Assembly: GCA_023336205.1 (NCBI GenBank) | Contig: JALQCR010000012.1 | Coordinates: 62,001 to 126,000, forward strand | Origin: Pseudanabaena sp. Salubria-1 | GTDB taxonomy: Bacteria > Cyanobacteriota > Cyanobacteriia > Pseudanabaenales > Pseudanabaenaceae | Length of the DNA: 64,000 nt | Direction of reading: 5' to 3' | Shown: piece after piece, positions 8,924 through 18,200 of the stretch | How positions within the stretch are numbered: position 1 is the stretch's first letter | Layout: every line of letters starts with the position of its first letter | Program-made: the position numbers and the translations under genes | Notes under the pieces: generated by a model | The model's database searches: none | Told to the model about the DNA's origin: nothing | The model's input: only the letters and a program-made list of their open reading frames with translations

Positions 8924-9741
8924 GGTAGTCCTAAAGAGGAAAGGATGTAGGAAAATATCCAGATAGTTGATACAAAGTAAAGTAATGTCAGAAGCAAGGC
9001 CATCCTGTCCATCCTGCCAGTCCGTATCCGTTGTAAAAAACGGCAGTACACGACATGGAAAACAAAATTATAAATGTCGGGACTGTGGTCGTCAATTTGT
9101 AGAAAATCCACAGTGGCAGAGAGTTTCAGAGCGTACCCAAGACACTTATGACCTTCTTGAGAAACTACTACTAGAAAAAATCCCACTAGCTGGAATTGCC
9201 AGAGTCCTCAAGGTGTCAGAGAGATGGTTGCAAAGTTACGTCAATCATAAATATGAAAACGTTCCTCAGCAGGTGGAGGTAGAACCAAAACCAAAACGCC
9301 GTTTGACCATACAGATGGATGAATTGTGGTCTTTTGTGGACGACAAAGGCAATAAACAGTGGGTATGGCTTGCCATTGATGCCGAGACTCGTGAAATTGT
9401 CGGTTGTTATATAGGCGATCGCACTGGTGAATCAGCTCAGAAGTTATGGGAATCGTTGCCTAGCGTCTATCGCCAATGTGCGGTTATTTATACTGACTTC
9501 TATTCGTCTTATCCAGTTGTCCTGCCCAGCAAACGTCATAGGGCTGTCGGGAAAGAAACGGGAAAGACCAACTATATTGAGAGATTCAACTGTACGTTAC
9601 GTCAACGAGTATCAAGACTAGTTAGAAAGACCTTATCCTTTTCTAAGAAATTGGAAAATCACATTGGAGCCATTTGGAATTTTATTCATCATTACAACGA
9701 TTCTTTACCTCCGTGTGCGTCCTTTCCTTTTTAGGACTACC
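8924..9741 (+). mobile_element. IS1-family insertion sequence
   Basis: An 818-bp element with imperfect terminal inverted repeats beginning GGTAGTCCTAAA and extending about 24 bp. It is flanked by an 8-bp direct duplication TGAACTTT (8916-8923 and 9742-9749). It carries one transposase ORF and sits inside the HEAT-like gene, in the opposite orientation to it. Confidence 0.95.
8985..9734 (+). CDS. IS1-family transposase
   Basis: About 249 residues from ATG 8985. The N-terminal zinc-ribbon is CPSCQSVSVVKNGSTRHGKQ followed by YKCRDCGRQF, then a helix-turn-helix region (LAGIARVLKVSERWLQSYV). A DDE-type catalytic domain has MDELWSFV, YTDFYSSY and NYIERFNCTLRQRVSRLVRK. The single uninterrupted frame differs from Escherichia coli IS1, which needs a frameshift, but is usual in cyanobacterial IS1 relatives. 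It appears intact and potentially active. Confidence 0.93.
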   Translation: MSEARPSCPSCQSVSVVKNGSTRHGKQNYKCRDCGRQFVENPQWQRVSERTQDTYDLLEKLLLEKIPLAGIARVLKVSERWLQSYVNHKYENVPQQVEVEPKPKRRLTIQMDELWSFVDDKGNKQWVWLAIDAETREIVGCYIGDRTGESAQKLWESLPSVYRQCAVIYTDFYSSYPVVLPSKRHRAVGKETGKTNYIERFNCTLRQRVSRLVRKTLSFSKKLENHIGAIWNFIHHYNDSLPPCASFPF

Positions 9742-10024
9742 TGAACTTTTGGCAAGTTCATTTATTATTTCAATTCCATTATTCAAATTCAATAATCCTA
9801 TTGTAACAATGGCCCTAGTATCACCTTTCTGCGCTGCATCAAAAAGTGCCCCCTCTGCAATTACTTTTTCATCGGGCAATATATCTGACCATCCTGAAAT
9901 GTCATAATTGTCTTCTCTGGGCTTGTAAGATCCAATATTATCAAGAAATATCTTTAAACTTTCTTTACTCATTGTATTAAAAAAAATATAAATTCAGCAT
10001 GTAGTAATCCTAAGTCATTTGTGG

Positions 10025-10073
10025 CTTAGACTTTGCTCAGCCATCAGTCCAAGATGGCTGAACAAAGTCTAAG
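10025..10073 (-). other. Large hairpin between toxin and HEAT-like genes
   Basis: A 21-bp stem with one G-U-type mismatch (CTTAGACTTTG(C/T)TCAGCCATC) and a 7-nt loop lies in the 128-bp gap between the effector stop (10101) and the HEAT-like start (9972). It has no T-tract on the minus strand. It could attenuate or process the transcript between the two genes, or be a mobile palindrome. Confidence 0.6.
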
Positions 10074-11775
10074 TCTGTCTCAACTCATTATCAAACTTTT
10101 CTATTCTTTCGGCAATAGCGCAAAACGTCTATTACCTTCCGCCAACACAGCATTTCGATCGGTTCCCATCGCCCACACACCAGGAGGAAGCCCTGGTTCG
10201 TTAACAGTTTTATCTCCTGCACCAGTTCCATCATTTTGAGTTTTCCGTGCTACTGAATAATAGGTTACGCATTTTTCCATCTCCCTACCTACTCCCTTAA
10301 TCCCTGATTCCAATGCTTTGGATTCAATTACTGACCAAATATTAGCTGTACCTGTGTTTACTCCCCCTCCCGCATATACTCCTATTGTTTTCTTTTTGTC
10401 TGCCATTTCCTTTGCAACCATTTCAGCATACCCACGCGAGAGCGCTCCAAAAAGGACAGGATCCATCACGCCTTTAATACCTATCAAAGAGTCTAAGCCG
10501 TCAAACAAGGCAGCGATTCCAGAGGTTTCTAGGGTTAGATCGCTCCTCGCCTCTGCCATTTTATAGCCTTCCCATGTTGACCAAAAGCCAAAAGAACGGG
10601 CTTTCGTAAACTGGGCAGAAGCAAAACTAGACAATTTACCTACGACTTCATCTAACCCACTCATTAAGGGGGCGAAAGCTTTATCATTATATACAGCCCA
10701 CCCATCAGCGTTCCTCGGGACTTCAGCGTTAGTATTAGTAATAGTTGTTAGTACGTTAGTCCAAATTGACAATCCATCATCGCCAGAAACAGCATCATCT
10801 TTGGAAGGATGAGCTTTATTAATTAATCCTATTCTAGCTTTGAATTTCTCATAGTAGGGGTGACTTTCAGGCTTATCGCGACCTAATTTCCAAGCTGCGG
10901 CTGCACCTTTATCCACTTTTTGCTGATAGTCACCCTGATCAGCAAAAACTCTAGCGTCATGCTCGCCTTCCTTTTTTTTACCCTTCTTTTTTTTACCCTT
11001 CTTTTTTTTACCCTTTTTGTGATTTCGCGCAAGCTGTATTACAGCAAATACCGATCAAACCCGCCACAAAAGGAGCTAACTAAAAGGGTCGAAGCAGAGC
11101 CCACAATGATGAAACCAATTAAGAGCATCTTCATCAGTAATAGAATTAATAGCCATAGTAATTGCGTCGTCAAGAGCCGAAATTGTGCGAGCTTTAGCCG
11201 AGCGAATAATCTCTTTTAATTTTGACCAACATAACTCGATTGGCGATAAATCAGGAGAATAGGGAGGGATGAACTTAACCTGAGCACCAACGGATTCAAT
11301 TAGGGTTTTAGCCATTGCAGCGTAATGTACAGGCAAATTATCCATAGCGACAATTGCCCCAACCCATAACCGAGGCAATAGTATTTTCTCAATGAAAACC
11401 AAAAAACTGGCGGTGTTGAGACTACCAGCAAAAGTCATCGCAGCAATCAACCCTTCATCACTCATGGCTCCAATTAAAGTGATGTTTCTACCTTTGTTAC
11501 CTGGACGGTCATCATATACCCTACATCCTCCTTGACATCTACCATAAAGCCTCGTCATCGCTAGATTTAGCCCTGTCTCGTCAATGAATACAAGGTTTTT
11601 GACATCTATCGTATCTAGCCAACGACGAAACTCATAACGCAATTTTTTCACTCTTTCTGTCGCTTGTTCGCTGGCTACTAAAGTTTTTTTTTACGCCCTA
11701 ATTCTAAGCGCTTAAGCGTACGACTCAATCCTGATACGCTCACTTCTATTGTCTTTGTTTCATGTAGTTTTTCTT

Positions 11776-13021
11776 TGATCTTCTGGGTTTGAGGGGATTA
11801 ATGTATAATGAAGCACAAAGATAAGTGGTGACAGGTATGGACTTGTATCTAGATAGGTTGCTAAATTTACCCAACACAACCGTTGAAAGTTTTACGGAAG
11901 AAGAAAATAAAATCACCCTAAAGTTGAGATTTTTACAGGATGAAATTACTTGTCCGCATTGTAATACGCATGGTGGAAAATTAAAACAAAATCGACCGAT
12001 ATTGATTCGAGATTTGTCAGTATTTGGGAAAATAGTTTATTTAAATACGCCGCGCCGCCAATTTTATTGTCAACATTGTCAAAGACATTTTACGGAAAAG
12101 TTACCCTTTGTAGACTGGGAAAGACGATACACACAAAGGTATGAGGAGTATGTTTATCAACGAGTACAAAGTGCGAGTGTGGAGCAAGTAAGTCGAGATG
12201 AATATTTGAGTTGGGATCAAATACAAGGGATTTTCAATCACCAATTTTCTCTAAAAAAAAAGATGATTGGAAAGAAGTAAAACGAGTGAGTATTGATGAA
12301 GTGAGTAAACGCAAAGGACATAAAGACTTTGTGACAGTCGTATCAAGTATTGACGCAGGAGCATTACTAGAAGTAATTGATAGTCATAAACAAGATGACA
12401 TCATTGAAGTCCTGAAGCAGCAACCGATTGAGATAAGGGAAAAAGTAGAGGAGGTTAGCATTGATATGTGGGGAGGCTTTCCCAAAGTTGTCAAAGAAGT
12501 ATTTCCAAATGCGAAAATTGTCATCGACAGATTTCATGTTATGCAGCCACTAATCAAAGAGTTAAATCAACTGCGTCAAAAAGCTAAAATCAAGATTAAA
12601 GGTAGTCGATTTATTCTACTAAAGAACAAGGTAGACTTAACAGAAGAAGAAAAAGTGAAGTTAGAAAATGTCTTGAAATGTTCTAAACGCTTGCGACTAG
12701 CTTATAATCTCAAAGAAGACTTTAGAAGTATTTTTGAGACTTGTAAAACTCCTGAAGAGGGTCAGAAACAATTAAAAGAATGGCTTCAAAAAGCTAAAGC
12801 TGTTTATGGCGCAGTTTTGGAAACCATTCGTAATCATCTTGATAATATTTGTAACTACTTTTTAAATCGTACATCTAGTGGTGTGATGGAGGGACTTAAT
12901 AATCGTATTAAATTAATTAAACGACAGGCTTATGGTTTTTTAAATTTTTTAAATTTTCGTTCTAGATTATTAGCTTGTCTTTCTCATTAGATTTACTTAT
13001 CCCCTTAAACCCAGAAGACCC
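11776..13021 (+). mobile_element. ISL3-family element nested in IS630
   Basis: About 1246 bp. The ends share the inverted repeat TCTTCTGGGTTT(G/A)AGGGGAT and are flanked by 8-bp direct duplications TTTTTCTT (11768-11775 and 13022-13029). An 8-bp duplication is typical of ISL3. The outermost three bases differ between ends (TGA versus GGG). Rejoining at the duplication restores the IS630 transposase frame, which supports these boundaries. Confidence 0.9.
11837..12990 (+). CDS. ISL3-family transposase, frameshifted at A9 run
   Basis: The N-terminal zinc-finger part (MDLYLDRLLNLPNTTVESF, then CPHCNTHGG and CQHCQRHF) ends at 12280. The DDE part continues in another frame from about 12250 (VSIDEVSKRKG, DMWGGFPKV, EGLNNRIKLIKRQAYGF) to 12990. 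The shift occurs at nine consecutive A residues (12253-12261). Either slippage on this run produces the full transposase, or the copy is inactivated by a one-base indel; the sequence alone does not decide. Normal family length is about 400 residues, which the two parts together reach. Confidence 0.88.
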
Positions 13022-13432
13022 TTTTTCTTTGATCTCTCTGAGATATATGTCATTTTGCGCTTCAACAATTGTCTTTACTAATTCTTCATCTTTGCCTTTG
13101 ATTTTCGACCGCCGATCTCCTCCTTGGGGTTTTGCTGCTATTTCATTTGTTTCTCGATACCGACGCAAAAAATCTCGAACAAATGACAAGCTTACTTTAA
13201 ATCGTTTAGCTATGCCTCTCTGCGTATTTTCTTTGTTTTCCCAAGCACTTAATATCTTTTTTCGTAAATCTAGCGAATATGCTGCCATATGTAATCTTTC
13301 CTTGATAATACTTTTAGCTTATTAGACTTGTGGCGGGTTTGATCGGTATTTGCTGTAGCTCTGCTGATAGAGATTTGCCATTACTCATTTCGGTCGGTTG
13401 CGGCGATCGCTGCACTGCCCCTCCATTCTGCT

Positions 13433-14600
13433 GCACCACATGAGTCAACTCATGGGCGATCAACTCTTGCCCACCTCGACTACTCGGCTCATACGCCCCC
13501 TGCCGAAAGAACACATCTTGCCCTGTTGTAAAGGCTTTTGCCTGAATTGATTTATTTAATTGGTCAGATTGCGAATCTGTATGTACCTTTACGCCACTAA
13601 AGTCTGCTCCCATCGCCTGTCCCATAGACCGTTGCAGATTTGCATCTAGCGATTGCCCACTACCCCGCGCACTTTGAATTGACGACTCTAAATCCGTTGA
13701 TGCTTCACCACCTCCAATGTTTTCACGCCTTTGCACCAAAGACTTCATTTGCAATTCTTCATCTTCTTGCATCTCTTGACGTTGCACAGACTGAGTTAGA
13801 GAAGCAGTTGACGCATCATTAGTTGGTGAATTGATCTGTTGAATGCCCCTAGCGGCAGTAGCATCAGCTTCCTGTTCATACTTGCCATTTGGGTCACCGA
13901 TCGCCAGCTTTGGTTGGAGTGCCATCTTTTGCGCATTCTTTGCTCTCAAGTGATTCTCAAACTTTCGCTGAACTGGCTGACTTTGAGAAGTAATGGGCGA
14001 ATTAATTTGTTGAACTACCCTAGCCGCAGTAGCATCAGCTTCCTGTTCATATTTATCATTGGGCTCACCGATCGCAAGTTTTGCTTGGATCGCCATTCTC
14101 TGCGCATTCTTCGCCCTCAAGTGATTTTCTAACTTTCGCTGCACTGGTAGAGGCTCAGGATTCATTATGAACTCTTTTGAGACTTCCTGTTTCCCTTCAT
14201 TTTTCTCTTCTACCGATTCTTGTCTTTGAATTGATTGATTTTGCAAGGCTGCATTATTTCTCTCAGCAGCGATCGCTTTGAGGCGATTTCCAGATTTCCG
14301 TTGTACTGGTGTTGCTGATTCTGACCTTGGCGTATTAATTATTTTTTCAAGGAAATTTTCAGAATATCCTGACTTGCGTGCAACCGCCTCTTCCTTCTCT
14401 CCAGACTCCAATGGAGCAAACGGTCTAGGTTGCAGATTTAGAGATGTAGGATTTGATATAGATGTAGCTTTTGTGGATCTGTCGTTAGCATATCCCATAT
14501 TTAGTTTCCCCCCTAATAGTCTCAATGCTCTTCAGCAGGGCTAATCAGAAATTAACTTGTTTGTATCTTCGCATAATCACTTTGTAAATAGCAATAAATA
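13433..14600 (-). repeat. Duplicated effector 5' module (copy 1)
   Basis: About 1.1 kb covering the DUF4157 core, the linker repeats, the start codon and about 85 bp upstream is nearly identical to 21171-22345. Differences are scattered single bases plus one extra codon. Homology ends just after the HELTHVVQQ motif, exactly where the C-terminal cargo domains begin to differ. Confidence 0.9.
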
Positions 14601-14670
14601 AATATAATTAACTGATGTTGTCTTCTAAGTATATTTACTTAGTACCTAATTGAGATGCTCCCGAATAGAA

Positions 14671-15168
14671 CTAATGCCGCTCAATATCAGCAGATTCTGA
14701 TTCAACCTTATCAAGCCGATCGCCAATTTTATAAGTAACAACTGCTTTAACTCGCTCTTGTCCCAAATAGCCAGTTTTATTGGTCAAGTGCATATCAATC
14801 ATGGCATTCTCTAAAGGTCTCAGATCAATTTGCTTTGATGTAAATGCAAAAGGTTGTAGCTGATTATCAGCAATACTGTAAATCTCAATATTTTGAATAA
14901 TTATCGTTTGATGTTTTTCTTGATGATTTTCCAAAGTTAGCAACACAGTGGCAAATCCAATATCTCGATTAGCATCAGGACGAATACCAATGGAAGGGAG
15001 CTTTTCTTCTCTAGCTAGTAAAGAGACTTTGATCATAATTTTGATAACGGGAAGTTGAGTTTCCTGTTGACGCAAAGGTTGAGTATTAACAGACATAGGT
15101 ACAAAGCTACAGCCTGCCATATGAATTTGCCAACTTAAGAACCCTAAAAAAGGTAAAAGGATTTTCAT
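14671..15168 (-). CDS. Putative lipoprotein between effector and protease
   Basis: 165 residues. The N-terminus MKILLPFLGFLSWQIHMAGC is a hydrophobic leader ending in a plausible lipobox cysteine (MAGC), so membrane anchoring through lipid is likely. The rest is beta-rich (FATVLLTLENHQEKHQTIII, VKAVVTYKIGD) and has no catalytic motif I recognise. It lies 75 bp beyond the calpain-like gene's stop and could share its transcript, with the DUF4157 effector downstream. A role in secretion or as an accessory protein for its neighbours is possible but unsupported. Confidence 0.65.
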   Translation of the reverse strand: MKILLPFLGFLSWQIHMAGCSFVPMSVNTQPLRQQETQLPVIKIMIKVSLLAREEKLPSIGIRPDANRDIGFATVLLTLENHQEKHQTIIIQNIEIYSIADNQLQPFAFTSKQIDLRPLENAMIDMHLTNKTGYLGQERVKAVVTYKIGDRLDKVESESADIERH

Positions 15169-15204
15169 TCATATACCTGATAGAGAGGCGAATATGTCGG
15201 TGTC

Positions 15205-15230
15205 CTGAGGTGTTCCATAGAACACCTCAG
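15205..15230 (-). terminator. Hairpin after the calpain-like gene
   Basis: An 11-bp perfect stem CTGAGGTGTTC with a 4-nt CATA loop begins 14 bp past the protease stop codon. There is no strong T-tract on the minus strand, so it may be a weak terminator or an mRNA-stabilising structure. Confidence 0.5.
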
Positions 15231-15243
15231 AAATTCTTTTAGT

Positions 15244-18200
15244 CTATGTATTAGACCATTGCACGATGGCACTTAATGACATTAGTTGTGCCCAAGTTAC
15301 GTCAGCATCGCTACTTCCCCAAGGATTACGCAAGTGGAAAGTTCCATTTGTAGGATTATAGGAAGTAATCGTATAGGCATGACCATTAACCACCCCATAA
15401 CCAGCACCATAGACAAAACCCGCTGTTAAAATCTGATTAGAATTAACCAAATTAATCAGTTGAGTTTGAGTCATATTGCCGACAGATTGGGAAGTAGCAC
15501 TTAATCCAGTTACCTGGCGAATTACTGTATCCATCCAACCACCTTCTATAGCTGTATAGGAGCTATTTTGAGTGCCACTGTAAGTACGACTCCAACCAGA
15601 TTCAGCCAACTGGGCATAGGCTTTTTCTGCTAAAGCTACCCAAAGTTCATTGCTAGTGGAAGTAACAGAGCCTCCACCCCAACCAGCATAAGCGGCATAG
15701 TTTCCCCTAGTTGGTAAGTAACGATCTACTGTGACATAATCAGCTACACCATTGTTATAAAAACGTACAGTGAAGGTATTATCACCATTGTCCGTAAACA
15801 TATTCTGAATGTAATCAGGTTTTTCTTGGGCAATAGAAGCTAAAGTTGCTACATAATAACAGTCTCCCACTGCTCCTTGGACAATGTCATTAGCACTAGT
15901 ACCATTTTGGAACAGAGAACCACTAGCATATTGATAGGTATAACCTGTGACTGGACGAGCAGTACCTAAGAACCACTTACCAATCAGATTTTCCATTTGG
16001 GTACCAGTACTACCGACAGACAAGTTGCCAATCCCGGAAACAGTGTTAGCAACGTCACTATTAGCAATCTTATTAGATAGAACTTTCACAGAATCAGCCA
16101 TAGTGAAGCGGGTTGAGTTACTAACAAGAGTCCGTAAGTCAATTAACTCATTGGCATCAATTACACCACTATCTTCAGCATCGCGGAAAATAGAAATCAT
16201 ATCATTGCGACTCAAATTACCATCAGCAGCTAAGGATCGGGTTAAAGTGATAATTTGGGCATCTCGTAGATTTTGACTGTACCAATCTGTCGGAGTTGGA
16301 GTCGGAGTTGGAGTTGGAGTTGGTGTCGGAGTTGGAGTCGGAGTTGGAGTTGGTGCAACAGCAGTAGCATTTAAGGACAAACTGTAATTAGTATTACCAC
16401 TAGACTGATATACCCGCACATAATAAGTACCCGTACTCAACAGACTGGCAATGGATTCAGAAGTGGTGCCAGTATTTGCAGAAGTGGTAATTACACCTCC
16501 AGAACTATTGAGTAATTGAACATCTGCATTAGCTGTCAAGCCTGTTAAACTCAAACTAAAGTTACTTTGTGTTCCCACATTGAAACGATAGTAATCATTG
16601 GCATCTGTACTACCTACCCAATCTTGGAAAGTAGTAGTGGATGAACTTAAAGTGACGTTACGTGCTGTTAAGCGGGTGTTGCCTGCATTGTCAGGTGGTA
16701 TAACAGTTGCAGATAAATTAAGGTTATAGGAAGTGGAACCACTGTAAGGTAATACACGAATGTAATAGGTTCCAGCACTGACTTGGCGCACAATACTTTC
16801 GGCACTAGTGCCAGCATTTGCGGAACTTTGAATTAATCTGCCACTACTATTTAGCAGTTGCACATTAGCGTCAGATGTTAATCCATTCAGACTTAAGTTC
16901 AAGTTACTAGTATCAGCAACTGTGAAACTATAGTAATCATTGGTATCTGCACTACCTACCCAATCTTGGAAAGTAGTAGTAGATGAACTTAAAGTGACGT
17001 TACGTGCTGTTACGAGGGTGTTGCCTGCATTGTCAGGTATAACAGTTGCAGATAAGTTAAGGTTATAGGAAGTGGAACCACTGTAAGGTAGTACACGAAT
17101 GTAATAGCTTCCAGCACTGACTTGGCGCACAATACTTTCGGCACTAGTGCCAGCATTTGCGGAACTTTGAATTAATCTGCCACTACTATTTAGCAGTTGC
17201 ACATTAGCGTCAGATGTTATTCCATTCAGACTTAAGTTCAAGTTACTAGTACTTGCAACTGTAAAACGATAGTAATCATTGGTATCTGCACTACCTACCC
17301 AATCTTGGAAAGTAGTAGTAGATGAACTTAAAGTGACGTTACGTGCTGTTACGAGGGTGTTGCCTGCATTGTCAGGTATAACAGTTGCAGATAAGTTAAG
17401 GTTATAGGAAGTGGAACCACTGTAAGGTAGTACACGAATGTAATAGCTTCCAGCACTGACTTGGCGCACAATACTTTCGGCACTAGTGCCAGCATTTGCG
17501 GAACTTTGAATTAATCTGCCACTACTATTTAGCAGTTGCACATTAGCGTCAGATGTTATTCCATTCAGACTTAAGTTCAAGTTACTAGTACTTGCAACTG
17601 TAAAACGATAGTAATCATTGGTATCTGTGCTACCTACCCAATCTTGGAAAGTAGTAGTAGATGAACATAAAGTGACATTACGTGATGTTCCTAGCGCATT
17701 ACCTGCATAGTCATCAGCCATTTCTACTGCGGTCAAGTGACCATTTACGTTAATGAATCCGCGATCGTCTTCTGCTCTAATCCGCGTCAATTCAGATGAA
17801 CTTAGGGATACTCCAAATATCAAATCTTTTGCTAGTTCACCCTCATCGCCTTGAGTGTCAGTCCCTACACGATCATCTAGCCAATGAAAAGTTTCTTCAA
17901 TCAAAACGCCTGCTGCACCTAGTACTGAGTTAGTTGGTGCAGCACTAGATTGAAATAGTGCATCCGAAAGATACATTGTTTGTGTAGAACTGGCATATGC
18001 GCCAAAAGCGCCATTAGTGTTGGCTGCTGAAAGAATTTGAATAGATGGCAATTGTCTAAAGTCACCTACAGACCACTGCGATCGCACGGTTTGTAATTCA
18101 GATGTATTAGCTTTGTTACCAAAAACTTGAAAAAATAGATCGGGATTGGAGGCGGCTTGTTGAAGTCTTTCCCTGACTATGCCCAAGATATCTGGAATTT

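Larger units (their letters stand above)
8211..9972 (-). pseudogene. HEAT-like repeat protein broken by IS1
   Basis: The N-terminal part (9972 to 9750, MSKESLKIFLDNIGSYKP) and the C-terminal part (8915 to 8211) are separated by an IS1 element. Removing the element and one 8-bp duplication restores a single frame of 936 nt (311 residues) reading ELAKSS-NPWIRFSANRSL across the joint. The protein is soluble and helical, with HEAT-like units (ENWIIRLGAAIELKGKDAEK, DSDYAVRSTALDNLIDLY). It begins about 130 bp after the end of the broken DUF4157 toxin gene on the same strand, the usual place for an immunity or accessory gene. That role is inferred; no family was firmly identified. A fossil paralogue follows at 8009-8138. 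Confidence 0.8.
11076..13288 (-). pseudogene. IS630 transposase, disrupted by nested ISL3
   Basis: The N-terminal part (13288 rightmost, MAAYSLDLRKKILSAW) carries two HTH segments. It joins in frame across the ISL3 8-bp duplication to LHETKTIEVSVSGLSRTLKR. A run of nine A residues (RC of 11684-11692) is followed in frame 0 by TAG, whereas the -1 frame continues to the catalytic domain (11651 to 11076). That domain has FIDETGLN, AMDNLPVHY and SPDLSPIELCW (DDE). The A9 run looks like the programmed slippage site common in this family. The gene was probably functional until ISL3 inserted. Confidence 0.88.
11042..13355 (-). mobile_element. IS630-family element, interrupted by ISL3
   Basis: Perfect 28-bp terminal inverted repeats (11042-11069 and 13328-13355, starting CAGCAAATACCGATCAAAC) flanked by duplicated TA dinucleotides (11040-11041, 13356-13357). 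TA targeting is the hallmark of the IS630/Tc1 superfamily. It is inserted in the DUF4157 effector gene in the same orientation. Without the nested ISL3 copy and its 8-bp duplication it would be about 1.06 kb, a normal IS630 size. Confidence 0.95.
10101..14498 (-). pseudogene. DUF4157 CIS effector with ADP-ribosyl-cyclase-like C-terminus, broken by IS630
   Basis: The N-terminal half (14498 to 13358) has an Ala/Gln-rich region, two ~65-residue repeats ending QEADATAAR.xQQINSP, and the DUF4157 core with HELTH at 349-353. The frame then enters an IS630 element. Removing it at the TA duplication gives one 693-residue frame: SLSAEL-IQLARNH, a (GKKKK)n linker, then the 10101-10916 domain. In that domain FWSTW, DLTLETSG, LSRGYAEM and IWSVIESKAL line up in order with the CD38/ADP-ribosyl cyclase active-site segments (LLWS, TLEDT, VSRRFAEA, SVEVHNL). 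An NAD-consuming toxin is therefore inferred. The start is ATG 14498, preceded by an AGGGGGG ribosome site. DUF4157 marks eCIS cargo. Confidence 0.8.

Noticed and set aside
10920..11219. 99-residue plus-strand ORF rich in Phe/Leu
   Set aside because: It is the antisense of the effector's (GKKKK)n linker and the IS630 end.
14499..14525. TTG start for the DUF4157 effector (and the equivalent at 22243-22269)
   Set aside because: The ATG nine codons later follows an AGGGGG ribosome site in both paralogues; the TTG-ATG interval contains that site.
16270..16360. CRISPR-like or satellite array (repeated GGAGTTGGAGTTGG)
   Set aside because: It is the antisense of the (Pro-Thr)n linker codons in the protease gene; no spacer structure or cas genes anywhere in the window.
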